Assembly: GCA_963745865.1 (NCBI GenBank) | Contig: CAVUYZ010000004.1 | Span: 248,001 to 312,000, forward strand | Length of the DNA stretch: 64,000 bases | Origin: JAHEDH01 sp963745865 | GTDB taxonomy: Bacteria > Actinomycetota > Acidimicrobiia > Spongiisociales > ZC4RG35 | Direction of reading: 5' to 3' | Shown here: positions 52,652-61,605 of the stretch, piece by piece | Layout of the letters: each line of letters opens with the position of its first letter | Numbering within the stretch: the stretch's first letter is position 1 | Notes under the pieces: model-generated | Seen by the model: only the letters and a program-made list of their open reading frames with translations | Told to the model about the DNA's origin: nothing | Databases searched by the model: none | Made by a program: the position numbers and the translations under genes

Positions 52652-52951
52652 GACCGAAGTCGCGAGATGCGAACCGTCGTCCAATCGCTCGAATCCGACA
52701 ACGACCGGTTCACCGTTGCGCAGGTGATCGCGGAGGTGCACAAGGGCGAAGTCGAAGTCCCCGTCTGGAGCTGGCGTAAACCGAATGATCTCGCCGTCGG
52801 CCCGAACGTCGAAGGACGTCACCTCACTGATGTCGCCGTCGACGGAGACGATGATCCCCCGGACGGTGTCGCTGCTCGGTGCACAGGACACGAGCAGGAA
52901 GACGAGCAGTCCGATCAGGGGTTTGCGAGAGATCGCTCGATCCGGTCCCAT
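52640..52951 (-). CDS. Small lipoprotein at the end of the cytochrome oxidase operon
   Basis: 103 aa. Signal peptide and lipobox LLVFLLVSCAPSS, then a compact beta domain (RGIIVSVDGDISEVTSFDVR, FALVHLRDHLRNGEPVVVGF) resembling an OB-fold or CcmE-like small domain; family not recognised. ATG 52951 lies inside the end of ctaG (37-base overlap), so it is cotranscribed with oxidase assembly genes and may act in heme or copper handling (inference). Confidence 0.68.
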   Translation of the reverse strand: MGPDRAISRKPLIGLLVFLLVSCAPSSDTVRGIIVSVDGDISEVTSFDVRADGEIIRFTPAPDGDFDFALVHLRDHLRNGEPVVVGFERLDDGSHLATSVSDG

Positions 52952-53723
52952 TCGCGTTCTTCCTCCATCCAGCGGAACCAGATCACCGCCAACAGGCCAA
53001 GCAGGTAGAAGGCTCCGGCCAGCTTCATCACGACACCGGCCAAGGTCTGGTCCTCGAGGGCTGTCATCCCCCACGCCAGCCCGGCATCTCCGTAGCTGGG
53101 ATAGAACGGCGTGTGAGAGAACGTGAGGAACGAGGCAGGCACCGTCGGGACGATGGTGCACAGGAAGAGGTACAGCATCCGCATCGGCGGCTTCATCGCG
53201 GGGATCGGCTGCTGTCGGGCTGAACACCGGAAGCCACAGCATGAGAGCCGAGGCGAAGAAGAGCGTGTGGATCCCGAGATGACTCCACTCGTTGGTGTTC
53301 TGCCAGGTGATCGCCTCCGGCCAGTGCACGGCAACGATCGCGAAGTTGAAGGCGAAGAACCCGGCAACCGGAGCCGCGAACGGGCGGATGAGGCCGCGCG
53401 ATCCGATCCCGTCCGATCGTGTAATCGGCCATCCACGTCGGGATCCCGACGAGGAGCAGTGGTGGGACGACGTAGCCGAGTAGCAGATGTTCGACCATGT
53501 GAAATGTGAACAGCGTCTCTTCGGCGAGATCGTGCATCGGCCACCCCGCGGCGAGCAGGATGACAGCGACCCCGCTGAACCATGCCCCACGTTGGCGGCT
53601 GGTGGCAGGATCAGCGGTCGGAGCGACGATCGGCCGGATTCTGGTCTCGAGCCACCACCAGCCGATGGAAAGGGTCGCGACCACGGCGAGCACGTCGGCG
53701 TGGAGCTGGAAGGCGGGGAACAT
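52915..53723 (-). CDS. ctaG: Cytochrome c oxidase assembly protein CtaG (caa3 type, frameshifted)
   Basis: Multi-helix membrane protein that helps load copper into subunit I or II. Segments: ADVLAVVATLSIGWWWLE, WPMHDLAEETLFTFHMVEHL (His-rich helix), LLLGYVVPPLLLVGIPTWMA, GFFAFNFAIVAVHWPEAITW, MLYLFLCTIVPTVPASFLTF and TLAGVVMKLAGAFYLLGLLA. Two +1 indels, near 53395 and in the GGGG run at 53200-53203, split it; corrected length about 269 aa. Starts 5 bases after the subunit IV stop. Confidence 0.85.
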
Positions 53724-53727
53724 GCCG

Positions 53728-54042
53728 TCAGCCGAAGATCGCGATGGCACCGAATGACAGCAGCACGATGCCGTACAGCGTCATCGCAGCGACGAAGCCC
53801 ACCGAGAAGAAGCGAGCCAGGAAGGTGTTTTCGAACCGGAGGTGCATGAACCATCCGATCACCACGATGAACTTGATCAGGGACAGCACGATCAACAGCG
53901 GGGCGTCCCAGCCCCGCATGTCCAGTGCCTCGTTCACATAGAACAGTGCGACCTCGATGGCGGTCAGAACCGCCAGGAAGATGGCGATCTGGACGTACTG
54001 CTTGGTCGACGGATGCTCGATGTGGGCTGCTGTCTCGGCCAT
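53728..54042 (-). CDS. Cytochrome c oxidase subunit IV (prokaryotic)
   Basis: 104 aa with three helices: YVQIAIFLAVLTAIEVALFY, PLLIVLSLIKFIVVIGWFMH and FSVGFVAAMTLYGIVLLSFG. The FIVVIGWFMHLRFEN segment is the hallmark of the COX4_pro family. Stabilises the aa3 oxidase. Its ATG overlaps the ctaE stop (TGATG). Confidence 0.9.
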   Translation of the reverse strand: MAETAAHIEHPSTKQYVQIAIFLAVLTAIEVALFYVNEALDMRGWDAPLLIVLSLIKFIVVIGWFMHLRFENTFLARFFSVGFVAAMTLYGIVLLSFGAIAIFG

Positions 54043-54692
54043 CAGGCGGCCCCGAGCAGATAGACGAGGGTGAAGATGACGATCCAGATGATGTCGACGA
54101 AGTGCCAGTAGAGGCCGACGAGCTCCAAATTGAGGCCGTGCTTCTCTGAGAGACCTCCCTGGCGCCGGGCGATCCCGAACAGCGAGAGCAGCATCAGGAT
54201 CCCGAGAGCGACGTGGAGACCGTGGAATCCGGTCAGCATGAAGAATGCGGACGATGCCGGGTTCGTCGTGAGCGTCATGTCGTATTCGACGATGAACTCG
54301 GTGAACTCGAACACCTGGCCGCCGAGGAACACCGACCCGAGAAGTGCAGTGGCGATCAGCCAGGTCTTCGTTCCGGACTGGTCGTTCTTGGACAGCGCGT
54401 GATGGGCAAGCACCATCGTCAGCGAACTCATCAGCAGCACGAAGCTCGAAACAGACGTGAACGGGATGTCGTATACGTCTCTCGGCACGGTGCCCGGGAA
54501 GTCGCGGCCGCCAAACAGGATGTAGTTCGTGATGAATGCCCCGAAGAACAGGAACTCGGAGCTGAGGAACACCCACATGCCGAGTTTTCTGTTGTCGATG
54601 CCCGTCGACTCGTGAACGACGTGGTGCCCGTCATCCGCCGCGCCGTGGTCGGCCGCGTCAGCGCCCTCCTCGAGTTCGAAGGTCTCCGCCAT
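54042..54692 (-). CDS. ctaE: Cytochrome c oxidase subunit III
   Basis: 216 aa membrane protein. After an acidic His-rich N terminus (DAADHGAADDGHHVVHES) come five helices with the family motifs LGMWVFLSSEFLFFGAFITN, VLAHHALSKN, GQVFEFTEFI, FFMLTGFHGLHVALGILML and LYWHFVDIIWIVIFTLVYLL. Glu and His residues on the first and third helices are the conserved ones of heme-copper oxidase subunit III. ATG 54692 overlaps the ctaD stop. Confidence 0.94.
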   Translation of the reverse strand: MAETFELEEGADAADHGAADDGHHVVHESTGIDNRKLGMWVFLSSEFLFFGAFITNYILFGGRDFPGTVPRDVYDIPFTSVSSFVLLMSSLTMVLAHHALSKNDQSGTKTWLIATALLGSVFLGGQVFEFTEFIVEYDMTLTTNPASSAFFMLTGFHGLHVALGILMLLSLFGIARRQGGLSEKHGLNLELVGLYWHFVDIIWIVIFTLVYLLGAA

Positions 54693-56729
54693 CAGTGAGC
54701 ACCTGCCCCGACGAGCTCGCCGCCACCGTCTCCGTCGGGCTCGGGCTCGTGGATCTCCTCGAGAGGCTCCACCGACCATCCGATCAGGGCACCGATCGTC
54801 AGCAGTGGGCCGAGGAACAGCAGCGCAAGACCGACCGGGGAAGTGTGGAAGATGATCCCGTATCCGATGAGCGGAAGGCCGGCCGCCATCAAGAATGGGA
54901 AGTAGGACGGCGCGGGCAGATGGATCTCGTGCTCGGGGTTTCGCCCCTCGTAGTCCAAGGTTTCGACCAACTCGTCGGCGTCATCGCGCCGGACGGCACG
55001 CCCTTCCTCGTCTTCGGTGTACTTGCGGTGCCAGAAGTCATCGAGGCTCTGGATCACCGGCGGCTTGGCGTAGTTGTAGGCCGGTGTCGGGTTGGGGATC
55101 GTCCACTCGATGGTTCTGGCGTCCCATGGGTCGAGGCCTGATGGCTCGCCGTGCCGCTTGGAGTAGATCCAGTTGACGATGAAGATCAGCACGGCGAGAG
55201 CGATGGTGAATGCCCCGACGGTGACGGCCAGGTTCCAGGGGCCGAGTCCGGTCTCGGGGGCGTATCGCCACGTCCGTCGGACCATTCCCTGCAACCCGAG
55301 CCAGTGCATCGGCGCGAACGTGAGGTTGAATCCGACGAACTGGATCCAGAAGTGGGCCTTGCCCAGTCGCTCGTTCATCATGCCGGCCGGTGATCTTCGG
55401 GAACCAGTAGTAGAGGCCTGAGAACAGCCCGAAGATGGCACCACCGAACAGCACGTAGTGGAAGTGGGCCACGATGTAGTAGGTGTCGGTCTGTTGCCAG
55501 TCCGATGGGACGATCGAGTGGGTGACGCCCGAGAGGCCACCGATCACGAACATCGCCACGAAGCCGACGCTGAACAACATCGAGGTGTTGAACCGTATTC
55601 GGCCACCCCACATCGTCCCGAGCCAGTTGAAGATCTTGATGCCGGTCGGGACGGCGATGGTCATCGTCGACAAACCGAAAGCAGCCTGGGCGACGGTGGT
55701 GATGCCGGATGCGAACATGTGGTGCGCCCACACCCCGAAACCGAGGAACGCGATCGCCGCGCCGGCGAAGACGATGGCCGAGTAGCCGAACAGCGGCTTG
55801 CGGCTGAAGGTCGGCAGAACCTCTGAGACGATGCCCATCGCCGGGAGGATGAGGATGTAGACCTCGGGGTGTCCGAACAGCCAGAAGAGATGTTGCCACA
55901 GGATCGGGTCACCCCCTCCGGCCGCTTGATAGAACAGGGTGCCGAATTGTCTGTCGAACGTCGCCATGAACAGCGCGACGGCGATGATCGGCAATGAGAA
56001 CAAGAACAGGAAAGCCACGATGAGCGTCATCCACACGAATACCGGCATTCGGAGCAGACGCATCCCTTCGGCCCGCATGTTGAACACGGTGACGATGAAG
56101 TTGATCGCCGATATCAGCGAGGCGACGCCGAGTATCTGGAGGCCGATGAGAGCGAAGTCGATCGCCTGACCTGGCGAGTACTGAGGGCCGGCGTTCGGTT
56201 GATAGAGGAACCACCCGCCGTCGGGCAGGCCACCGAGGAGCGTCTGGTCGGCTTCGGTGATGTTGCCTCCGACCGTGACTCCGCCGGAATCTGCGATCCC
56301 CGCAGGTGGCGTGACGTCGCCGAAGAAGATGACCGAGTAGAGGAAGATGCCGCCGAAGATGAAGATCCACCAGGAGAGCGCGTTCATCCGCGGGAACGCG
56401 ACGTCCCTGGCGCCGATCATCAGGGGCAGGAGATAGTTGAAGAACGCGGCCGAGACCGGCATCACGAACAGGAAGATCATGGTGACGCCGTGGGTGGTGA
56501 AGAGCCCGTTGTACTCGGCGGCGGTCAGAAAGGAGCCGTTCGGCTGGGCGAGTTGGAGCCGGAGCAGCAGCGCCTCGACGCCACCCATGATGAAGAACAC
56601 GAATGCGGCGTAGCCGTACATGATGCCGATCTTCTTGTGATCGGTCGTCGTGATCCACGACCAGAAACCCTCGGTCGACTGGGGACGACGGAAGATCGTC
56701 GAGGACGGTCTCGCTGCAGTCGTCGTCAT
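54692..56729 (-). CDS. ctaD: Cytochrome c oxidase subunit I (frameshifted near 55385)
   Basis: Catalytic subunit with heme a, heme a3 and CuB. Heme ligand His in GLFTTHGVTMIFLF, the His-Tyr cross-link and proton Glu in LFGHPEVYILILPAMGI, CuB His pair in GVWAHHMFASGI, heme ligands in YYIVAHFHYVLFGGAIFG. One extra C before ATGATGAACGAG shifts the frame after FPKITG; corrected it continues MMNERLGKAHFWIQFVGF and carries a C-terminal extension (LPAPSYFPFLMAAGLPLIGY; two helices) as in actinobacterial subunits fused to a subunit-IV-like tail. About 679 aa. Confidence 0.93.
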
Positions 56730-56754
56730 GTGGTGGCCTCCGTGTGTCCGTGGT

Positions 56755-57838
56755 TCATTCGAGCGTCGCCAGCCATGCCTGGAGGGCGTCGACCTCGTCC
56801 TGCGTCAATCCGAGATTGGGCATGAAGGATCCGGGCTTCACGCTTGGGGCGTTCACGAGCCACTGCTCGAGGGCGTCATCGTAGGAGAGCCCCTCGTAGG
56901 GGAGATACGCCCCGGCGAACACGTCGCGACTGGAGAAATGTGTGAGGTTCGGGCCGTGGTATTGATCATCCTGGCGAATGTTCGTCAGGTCGCTGTCAGC
57001 GCCGTAGTCGACGGTGTGGCACGCGATGCACAGGTTGCGGTAGATCTGGAGTCCGTCGAATGCGAGGGTGCCCTCGGCCGGAGCCACCGCCACCGCCTGC
57101 TGGTCGGCGACCCATCGATCCCAGTCTTCAGCCGTCACTGCCTGGACGCGGGCCCGCATGAGCGAATGAGAGAGGCCGCAGAACTCGGCGCAATGACCCC
57201 AATACTCGCCGGGCTCGAACGCCTCGAGTCTGAGAACCGTCTCCTGTCCCGGAACCAGGTAACGCTTGCCGTTGAGTGCCGGCACCCAGAAGTTGTGGAG
57301 GACGTCGGCCGAGGTCATGACCGCGCAGACTTCCTGCCCGGCGGGCATCACGAGGACGTTCGCCGTCTCGACGCCGATGTCGGGATAGTCGTATTCGAAC
57401 CACCACTGGTGTCCGGTGATCTCGACAGTCATGGCATCAGGCGCCGCATTCGGTGAGATCGAACACGGCCCGCACCGTGGGGATGGCGATCGACGCCAGG
57501 ATCAGGGCCGGGATGACGGTCCAGGTGATCTCGAGCTTCGTGTTGCCGTGGATCTGCTTCGGCTCTTTGCGGCCAGGTCGGTCCCGGTAGGCGAACGACG
57601 CAAACAACAGGCCACCCTGGACGACCACGAAGACAGCGACCGCGATCCAGAACACCGGCCAGAAGAGATTGTCGATCCGCTCTGCGAATGGGCCTTTTGG
57701 TTTGACGGCGGAGAGTGGCGCATCATCGATCTCGACGATGGCGCACGACGTCAGGAGGAAGGTCAGCGAGACTGCTGCCCACACGCTGCTTCGACGCCCT
57801 GACCAGGGAAAACGCTGGCGCAAGGGGGGCTTCGACAT
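56755..57838 (-). CDS. ctaC: Cytochrome c oxidase subunit II with fused cytochrome c domain (frameshifted near 57435)
   Basis: Electron entry subunit of a caa3-type oxidase. Signal/lipobox-like LTFLLTSCAIVE, two helices (LFWPVFWIAVAVFVVVQGGL; LEITWTVIPALILASIAIP), then after a +1 indel the CuA domain (DAMTVEITGHQWWFEYDYP, SADVLHNFWVPALNGK, WGHCAEFCGLSHSLMRARV with His, Cys, Glu, Cys, His, Met ligands) and a C-terminal heme c domain with CIACH and the axial Met in GSFMPNLGLT. About 361 aa. First gene of ctaC-D-E-IV-G. Confidence 0.92.
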
Positions 57839-57950
57839 GGCCGCCATTGTAGGAATCGGTCGGGAGCGAAACCAACCCCGATCGCAGGTCATTTCGTCAG
57901 CGGCGGTGGCTCTCAGATCGACGTCGGTCGGAGAGGCATTGATTCGATCG

Positions 57951-58766
57951 TCATCCCGCGGCTTCGAGTGCGTCACTCAGCTCCTCGGTCGAGACTGCGC
58001 CCTCGAGTCGAGCGACAACGGTCCCGTTGCCGTCGACCACGAACACCCATGGTTCGCTCGGTAGACCCCATTCAGCGATCGCCGGGACCTCGACGAGCTG
58101 CCCGGCGCCGTCTCGCTCGATGTTCTCGAACACCTCGACGTGCACGGTGTCGAACCCTGACCGCTGATCGGCGACCTCCTTGACGACGTCGAGCGTCGGC
58201 CCGCATACAGCGGTCTGGCAGAACGCCGGTGTCGCGAACACGATCAGGGCCGGAGTCCCGTTCGTGACCGCCTCGGCAACCGACTTCTCATAGAAAGCAG
58301 GTCGCGGGTCGGGGTCGCTGGTGATCTCCGACAGTTCCCACTCCGGCGTCGTTCGTGTCTCTGACCGGGGGGCCGGCTGTCCGACCTCGGGGAGTGTCAC
58401 CGTCGGATTGACGGTGAACGTGAAACTCTCCGACGTCCCCCTCGTCGGAGTCGAGATGGCGACGGTCCATTGACCGGGCTGGTCGAAGGCCGGTCGGGCG
58501 ATGTAGAAGCCGCGGGCGTCGGGGATCGACCACACCCAGTCGAGGTCGACAGTGTCACTCGACCCGTCAGGGCCCTCGAACGTGGCTGAAGCGCCGTCTC
58601 CTGGACCACCGAGGATGCGGTTCTCCTCATCGACCTCGAGCATCACGATTCTCTGATCTCCGACACCGATCGACGCCGGGCTGCTTCCGACGATCGCCAG
58701 GTTTCCCGAGGTGCCGCTGCACGCTGTGATCACGGCGAGGAGTGCGACGATCCGAAAGCGCCTCAT
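57951..58766 (-). CDS. Lipoprotein with thioredoxin-like domain (Sco/TlpA-like)
   Basis: 271 aa. Lipobox LLAVITACSG, an N-terminal beta-sandwich (IGVGDQRIVMLEVDEENRIL, FYIARPAFDQPGQWTVAIST) and a C-terminal thioredoxin fold (GTPALIVFATPAFCQTAVCG, PTLDVVKEVADQ, PWVFVVDGNGTVVARLEGAV). The redox or copper cysteines are CQTAVC (C-x4-C), wider than the C-x3-C of Sco. Position 112 bases upstream of ctaC suggests a role in CuA assembly or disulfide reduction (inference). ATG overlaps the racemase stop. Confidence 0.82.
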   Translation of the reverse strand: MRRFRIVALLAVITACSGTSGNLAIVGSSPASIGVGDQRIVMLEVDEENRILGGPGDGASATFEGPDGSSDTVDLDWVWSIPDARGFYIARPAFDQPGQWTVAISTPTRGTSESFTFTVNPTVTLPEVGQPAPRSETRTTPEWELSEITSDPDPRPAFYEKSVAEAVTNGTPALIVFATPAFCQTAVCGPTLDVVKEVADQRSGFDTVHVEVFENIERDGAGQLVEVPAIAEWGLPSEPWVFVVDGNGTVVARLEGAVSTEELSDALEAAG

Positions 58767-59483
58767 TCGAGCGCCGCCTGCACCGCTGCCGCCGCATGGA
58801 GCTCAGCGGTGGGGAAGAGGGGGACATCGATGTCGGACGGCTCCGATCAGCAGTTCGATCTCGGTGCATCCGGCGATGACCCCGTCGGCGCCCTTCGCGA
58901 TCTCCGTGCCGATGATCCCGAGATACGTCCGTTTCGATTCGTCTCGTCACCACGCCTCTGACCAACTCTTCGTAGATGATGTCGTGCACGAGCACCCGGT
59001 CTGCCATCTCGGGAACGACCACATCGATCCCGTGAAGGGTGCGGAGCCGACCAGCGTAGAAGTCCGCCTCCATCGTGTATCTCGTTCCCAGGAGCAGTGG
59101 CCGACCGACTCCTGCTTCGACGATGGCTGCAGCGGTCGGATCAGCGATGTGGATCACGGGGATGCTCACGGCCTGGGCCACTCGCCTCGTATGTCCGGTG
59201 CATCGTGTTCGTGCAGATCAACAACAGGTCGGCACCAGCGTTCTCGACCGCCACGGCTGCGGAGGCGAGCGCCTGTCCGGCTGCGGTCCAATCCCCTTCC
59301 GCCTGGAGTCGCTCGATCCGGTCGAAGTCGAACGAGTACATCACACATTCCGCCGAGTGGTTCCCGCCGAGTCGGGAGCGAATTCCGGCGTTGATCAGTC
59401 GGTAGTACTCGATGGAGGACTCCCAGCTCATGCCGCCGAGCAGTCCGATGGTCTTGCCGTGGGTCTCGTGCAGCGATGCTCAC
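58763..59483 (-). CDS. Aspartate/glutamate racemase family protein (heavily frameshifted)
   Basis: PLP-independent racemase (Asp/Glu/hydantoin family). Pieces in order: KTIGLLGGMSWESSIEYYRL; LLLICTNTMHRTYEA (first catalytic Cys); VSIPVIHIADPTAAAIVEAG, VGRPLLLGTRYTMEADFY; KRTYLGIIGTEIAKGADGVI, AGCTEIELLI (second catalytic Cys); DIDVPLFPTAELHAAAAVQA. At least four, probably five, +1 indels separate them, the densest cluster in the window; all catalytic residues survive. Start probably GTG 59483. The stop overlaps the following lipoprotein start (ATGA). Confidence 0.8.
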
Positions 59484-59552
59484 GTCTCGTGTTGGGGTCT
59501 TCGGCATGGCTGGCAGGCTATCGGCCCGGGAATCGGTAGGTCTCCGGGGCGG

Positions 59553-59558
59553 TACCAT
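59553..59558 (+). promoter_or_regulatory. Putative -10 hexamer, leaderless start of ctaB
   Basis: TACCAT, 8 bases before ATG 59567. Confidence 0.45.
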
Positions 59559-59566
59559 CGGGGCCT

Positions 59567-60475
59567 ATGGACCTGTCGCCCTCGTCAGTCGAACCGCGCG
59601 AGTCCTGCTGCCGACTGGAGGTCGGTCAGCAGGCGCCTATTTCGCGCTCGACCAAGCCGAGGATCATCGAGTTGCTGCTGATCACGACGGTGCCTGCGAT
59701 GGTCGTCGCCGACTCGAGTTGGCCGGGGACGTGGCTCGTGGTTGCGACGCTGATCGGCGGCACGCTGTCGGCCGGGGGAGCCAATGCTCTCAACAGCTAT
59801 CACGATCGCGACATCGACGTCGTCATGGCTCGTACGTCGATGAGACCACTTCCCAGAGCGAGTGTCGCACCGGAGCGGGCTCAAGTCTTCGGCTGGGTGC
59901 TCGGCACGCTCGGCTTCGGTTGGTTGTGGGTGACGACCAATCTGCTCGCTGCATCGATCTCGACTGCCGCCCTGCTGTTCTACGTGTTCGTCTACACCCT
60001 GTATCTGAAGCGCACCACTGTCCAGAACATCGTGATCGGAGGGGCGGCGGGAGCTGCGCCGGCGCTCGTGGGGTGGGCGGCCGTGACCGGATCCCTCGAC
60101 ACTCCGGCATGGATCCTCTTCGCCATCGTGTTCGTGTGGACGCCTCCGCACTTCTGGGCTCTGGCGTTGCGGTATGAGGACGACTACGCCTCGGCCGGGG
60201 TCCCGATGCTCCCGGTGGTGGCAGGTGCTGCGGCAACGACCAGGCAGATGATGATGTACGCCGGGATCATGGCGTTGTTCTCGTTGGCGCTCGTTCCGAT
60301 CGCTGACATGGGGTGGATCTACATGCTCACCGCAATCGGGATGGGGGCCTGGTTCCTCATCGAGACGATCCGAACCCATCTCGATCCGTCCAGGGCGATG
60401 AAGCTGTTCGGTGTCTCCACCGTCTACCTCTCGGCTCTGTTCGCGTCGATGCTGGTGGACGTGATCGTCCGCTGA
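59567..60475 (+). CDS. ctaB: Protoheme IX farnesyltransferase (heme O synthase)
   Basis: UbiA-type prenyltransferase converting heme b to heme o for the aa3 oxidase encoded divergently. 302 aa, eight or nine helices. N-terminal TKPRIIELLLITTVPAMVVA, prenyl-diphosphate site ANALNSYHDRDIDVVMARTS with MRPLP, second loop VFVWTPPHFWALALRYEDDY. The first 28 residues are unlike other CtaB proteins, and the frame there may hide an indel. No Shine-Dalgarno. Confidence 0.92.
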   Translation: MDLSPSSVEPRESCCRLEVGQQAPISRSTKPRIIELLLITTVPAMVVADSSWPGTWLVVATLIGGTLSAGGANALNSYHDRDIDVVMARTSMRPLPRASVAPERAQVFGWVLGTLGFGWLWVTTNLLAASISTAALLFYVFVYTLYLKRTTVQNIVIGGAAGAAPALVGWAAVTGSLDTPAWILFAIVFVWTPPHFWALALRYEDDYASAGVPMLPVVAGAAATTRQMMMYAGIMALFSLALVPIADMGWIYMLTAIGMGAWFLIETIRTHLDPSRAMKLFGVSTVYLSALFASMLVDVIVR

Positions 60476-60497
60476 CTTCGTATCTGGGATCAACCGG

Positions 60498-60503
60498 TAC
60501 CAT
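60498..60503 (+). promoter_or_regulatory. Putative -10 hexamer, leaderless start of lgt
   Basis: TACCAT, 7 bases before GTG 60511. Confidence 0.45.
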
Positions 60504-60510
60504 CGCCGCC

Positions 60511-61511
60511 GTGACCAGTTTCCTGGCCGAAATCTCATACCCACCGATCCCGATCGTCCATCTCGGGCCTGTGCCGTTCTCGCTTCACGGCGTGTTCGCC
60601 GCGCTCGGTTTCCTCGCCGGTGCGACCCTCGCCACTCGGCATCTGACATCCCGGGGATACGACGGCGAGAAGTTCCAGTCCGTCTTGACCTGGGCGCTCG
60701 TCGGGTCGCTGCTCGGTGCCAGATATTTCACATCTCCGGCGGCGCTACTCGATGGGGGTTCGTTGATCGACGCGTTGAACCCGGTGGCGGGAAACTTCTC
60801 GATCATGGGAGGGCTTCGCCGGTGGGATCCTCGCCGCATGGTGGCGGATGAATCAGGTGGATCTTCCCAGGCTGCCATCGTTCGACGCTGCTGCCTACGG
60901 TCTCGTGCTCGGAACGATCGTCGGCCGGATCGGCGACCTGGCCATCGTGGAGCATCTCGGGCGTGCCACCACCGTCGCCTGGGGGTATGGCGTGCGACCC
61001 GGCTACGACCTCGCCCCCCAACACAACGGGCTCGAATGCACTCCGGCGGACGCTGTCGACGGACTGTGCGGGGTGTATCACCACGTCGCGGCCTACGACT
61101 TGCTCGGGGCAGCCGCCTTCTTCTCTGGTGCTGACCTGGATCGGTCGAAGGATGTCGCTCAGGTATGGGCAGCTGTTCTCGATCTGGATCGTCTGGTATG
61201 GGCTCCAGCGGTTCGCCCTGGACTTTCTGCGTTTCGGGAACGGTGACGCGACCGTTGGAGCGTTCACGTGGAACCAGGTGAGCGGGCTGGCCGGGTCAAT
61301 GCTCGGCCTCGGTTTGTTCATGTGGTACGGCCGTACCCAGCCGGTGTCGTCGGAAGAGCGCGACGCCGAACTCGTTGGGGTCGCGGAGCCCAGACTGACG
61401 ATCGGGCGGTTGCGGCCGTGCGATCGAGCGGTGTACCGTGCCGACTACATGTCTCGTCGTTTCTTCTTTGTGTATTTCGTCTTTACCGGGCCCCGGCCCG
61501 GGACGACGTGA
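60511..61511 (+). CDS. lgt: Prolipoprotein diacylglyceryl transferase (frameshifted)
   Basis: Membrane enzyme that attaches diacylglycerol to the lipobox Cys of lipoproteins, several of which are encoded in this window. N terminus FLAEISYPPIPIVHLGPVPF, LHGVFAALGFLAGATLATRH, LVGSLLGARYFTSP, then after an extra G at about 60815 MGGFAGGILAAWWRMNQVDL, VGRIGDLAIVEHLGR, and after another indel at about 61125 WIGRRMSLRYGQLFSIWIVW, RFALDFLRFGNGDATVGAFT, NQVSGLAGSMLGLGL. The true C terminus is uncertain: the frame stays open through the aromatic leader peptide to 61511, but Lgt homology ends near 61330. Confidence 0.82.
61449..61511 (+). CDS. Phe/Tyr-rich attenuator leader peptide
   Basis: 20 codons, MSRRFFFVYFVFTGPRPGTT, with five Phe and one Tyr among eight consecutive codons (61461-61484) and the stop at 61509. 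It is followed by three overlapping hairpins and then the DAHP synthase/chorismate mutase gene. The composition and place are those of a ribosome-stalling leader sensing charged tRNA-Phe (and tRNA-Tyr). The codons also lie in frame with the end of lgt, so an alternative reading as lgt C terminus must be kept; GTG 61431 is a possible earlier start. Confidence 0.72.
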   Translation: MSRRFFFVYFVFTGPRPGTT

Positions 61512-61574
61512 TGCGCTGAGTCGAACGACAGCACACCACATCGACCCGGAGCCGAGGGCTTCGGGTTTTCTCTT
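61486..61574 (+). promoter_or_regulatory. Transcription attenuator of the DAHP synthase/chorismate mutase gene
   Basis: Four segments: 1 CCGGGCC (61486-61492), 2 GGCCCGGG (61495-61502), 3 CCCGGAGCC (61545-61553), 4 GGCTTCGGG (61557-61565). Segments 1:2 pair, 2:3 pair (CCGGG/CCCGG plus GGC/GCC with one bulged A), and 3:4 form a 9 bp terminator (loop GAG) followed by TTTTCTCTT. Stalling on the Phe/Tyr codons just before segment 1 would free segment 2 to sequester 3 and allow read-through; completion of the peptide would let 3:4 terminate. Confidence 0.75.
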
Positions 61575-61605
61575 GCCTGCAGCCCTCTGACGGAGGAGAG
61601 CCAAC

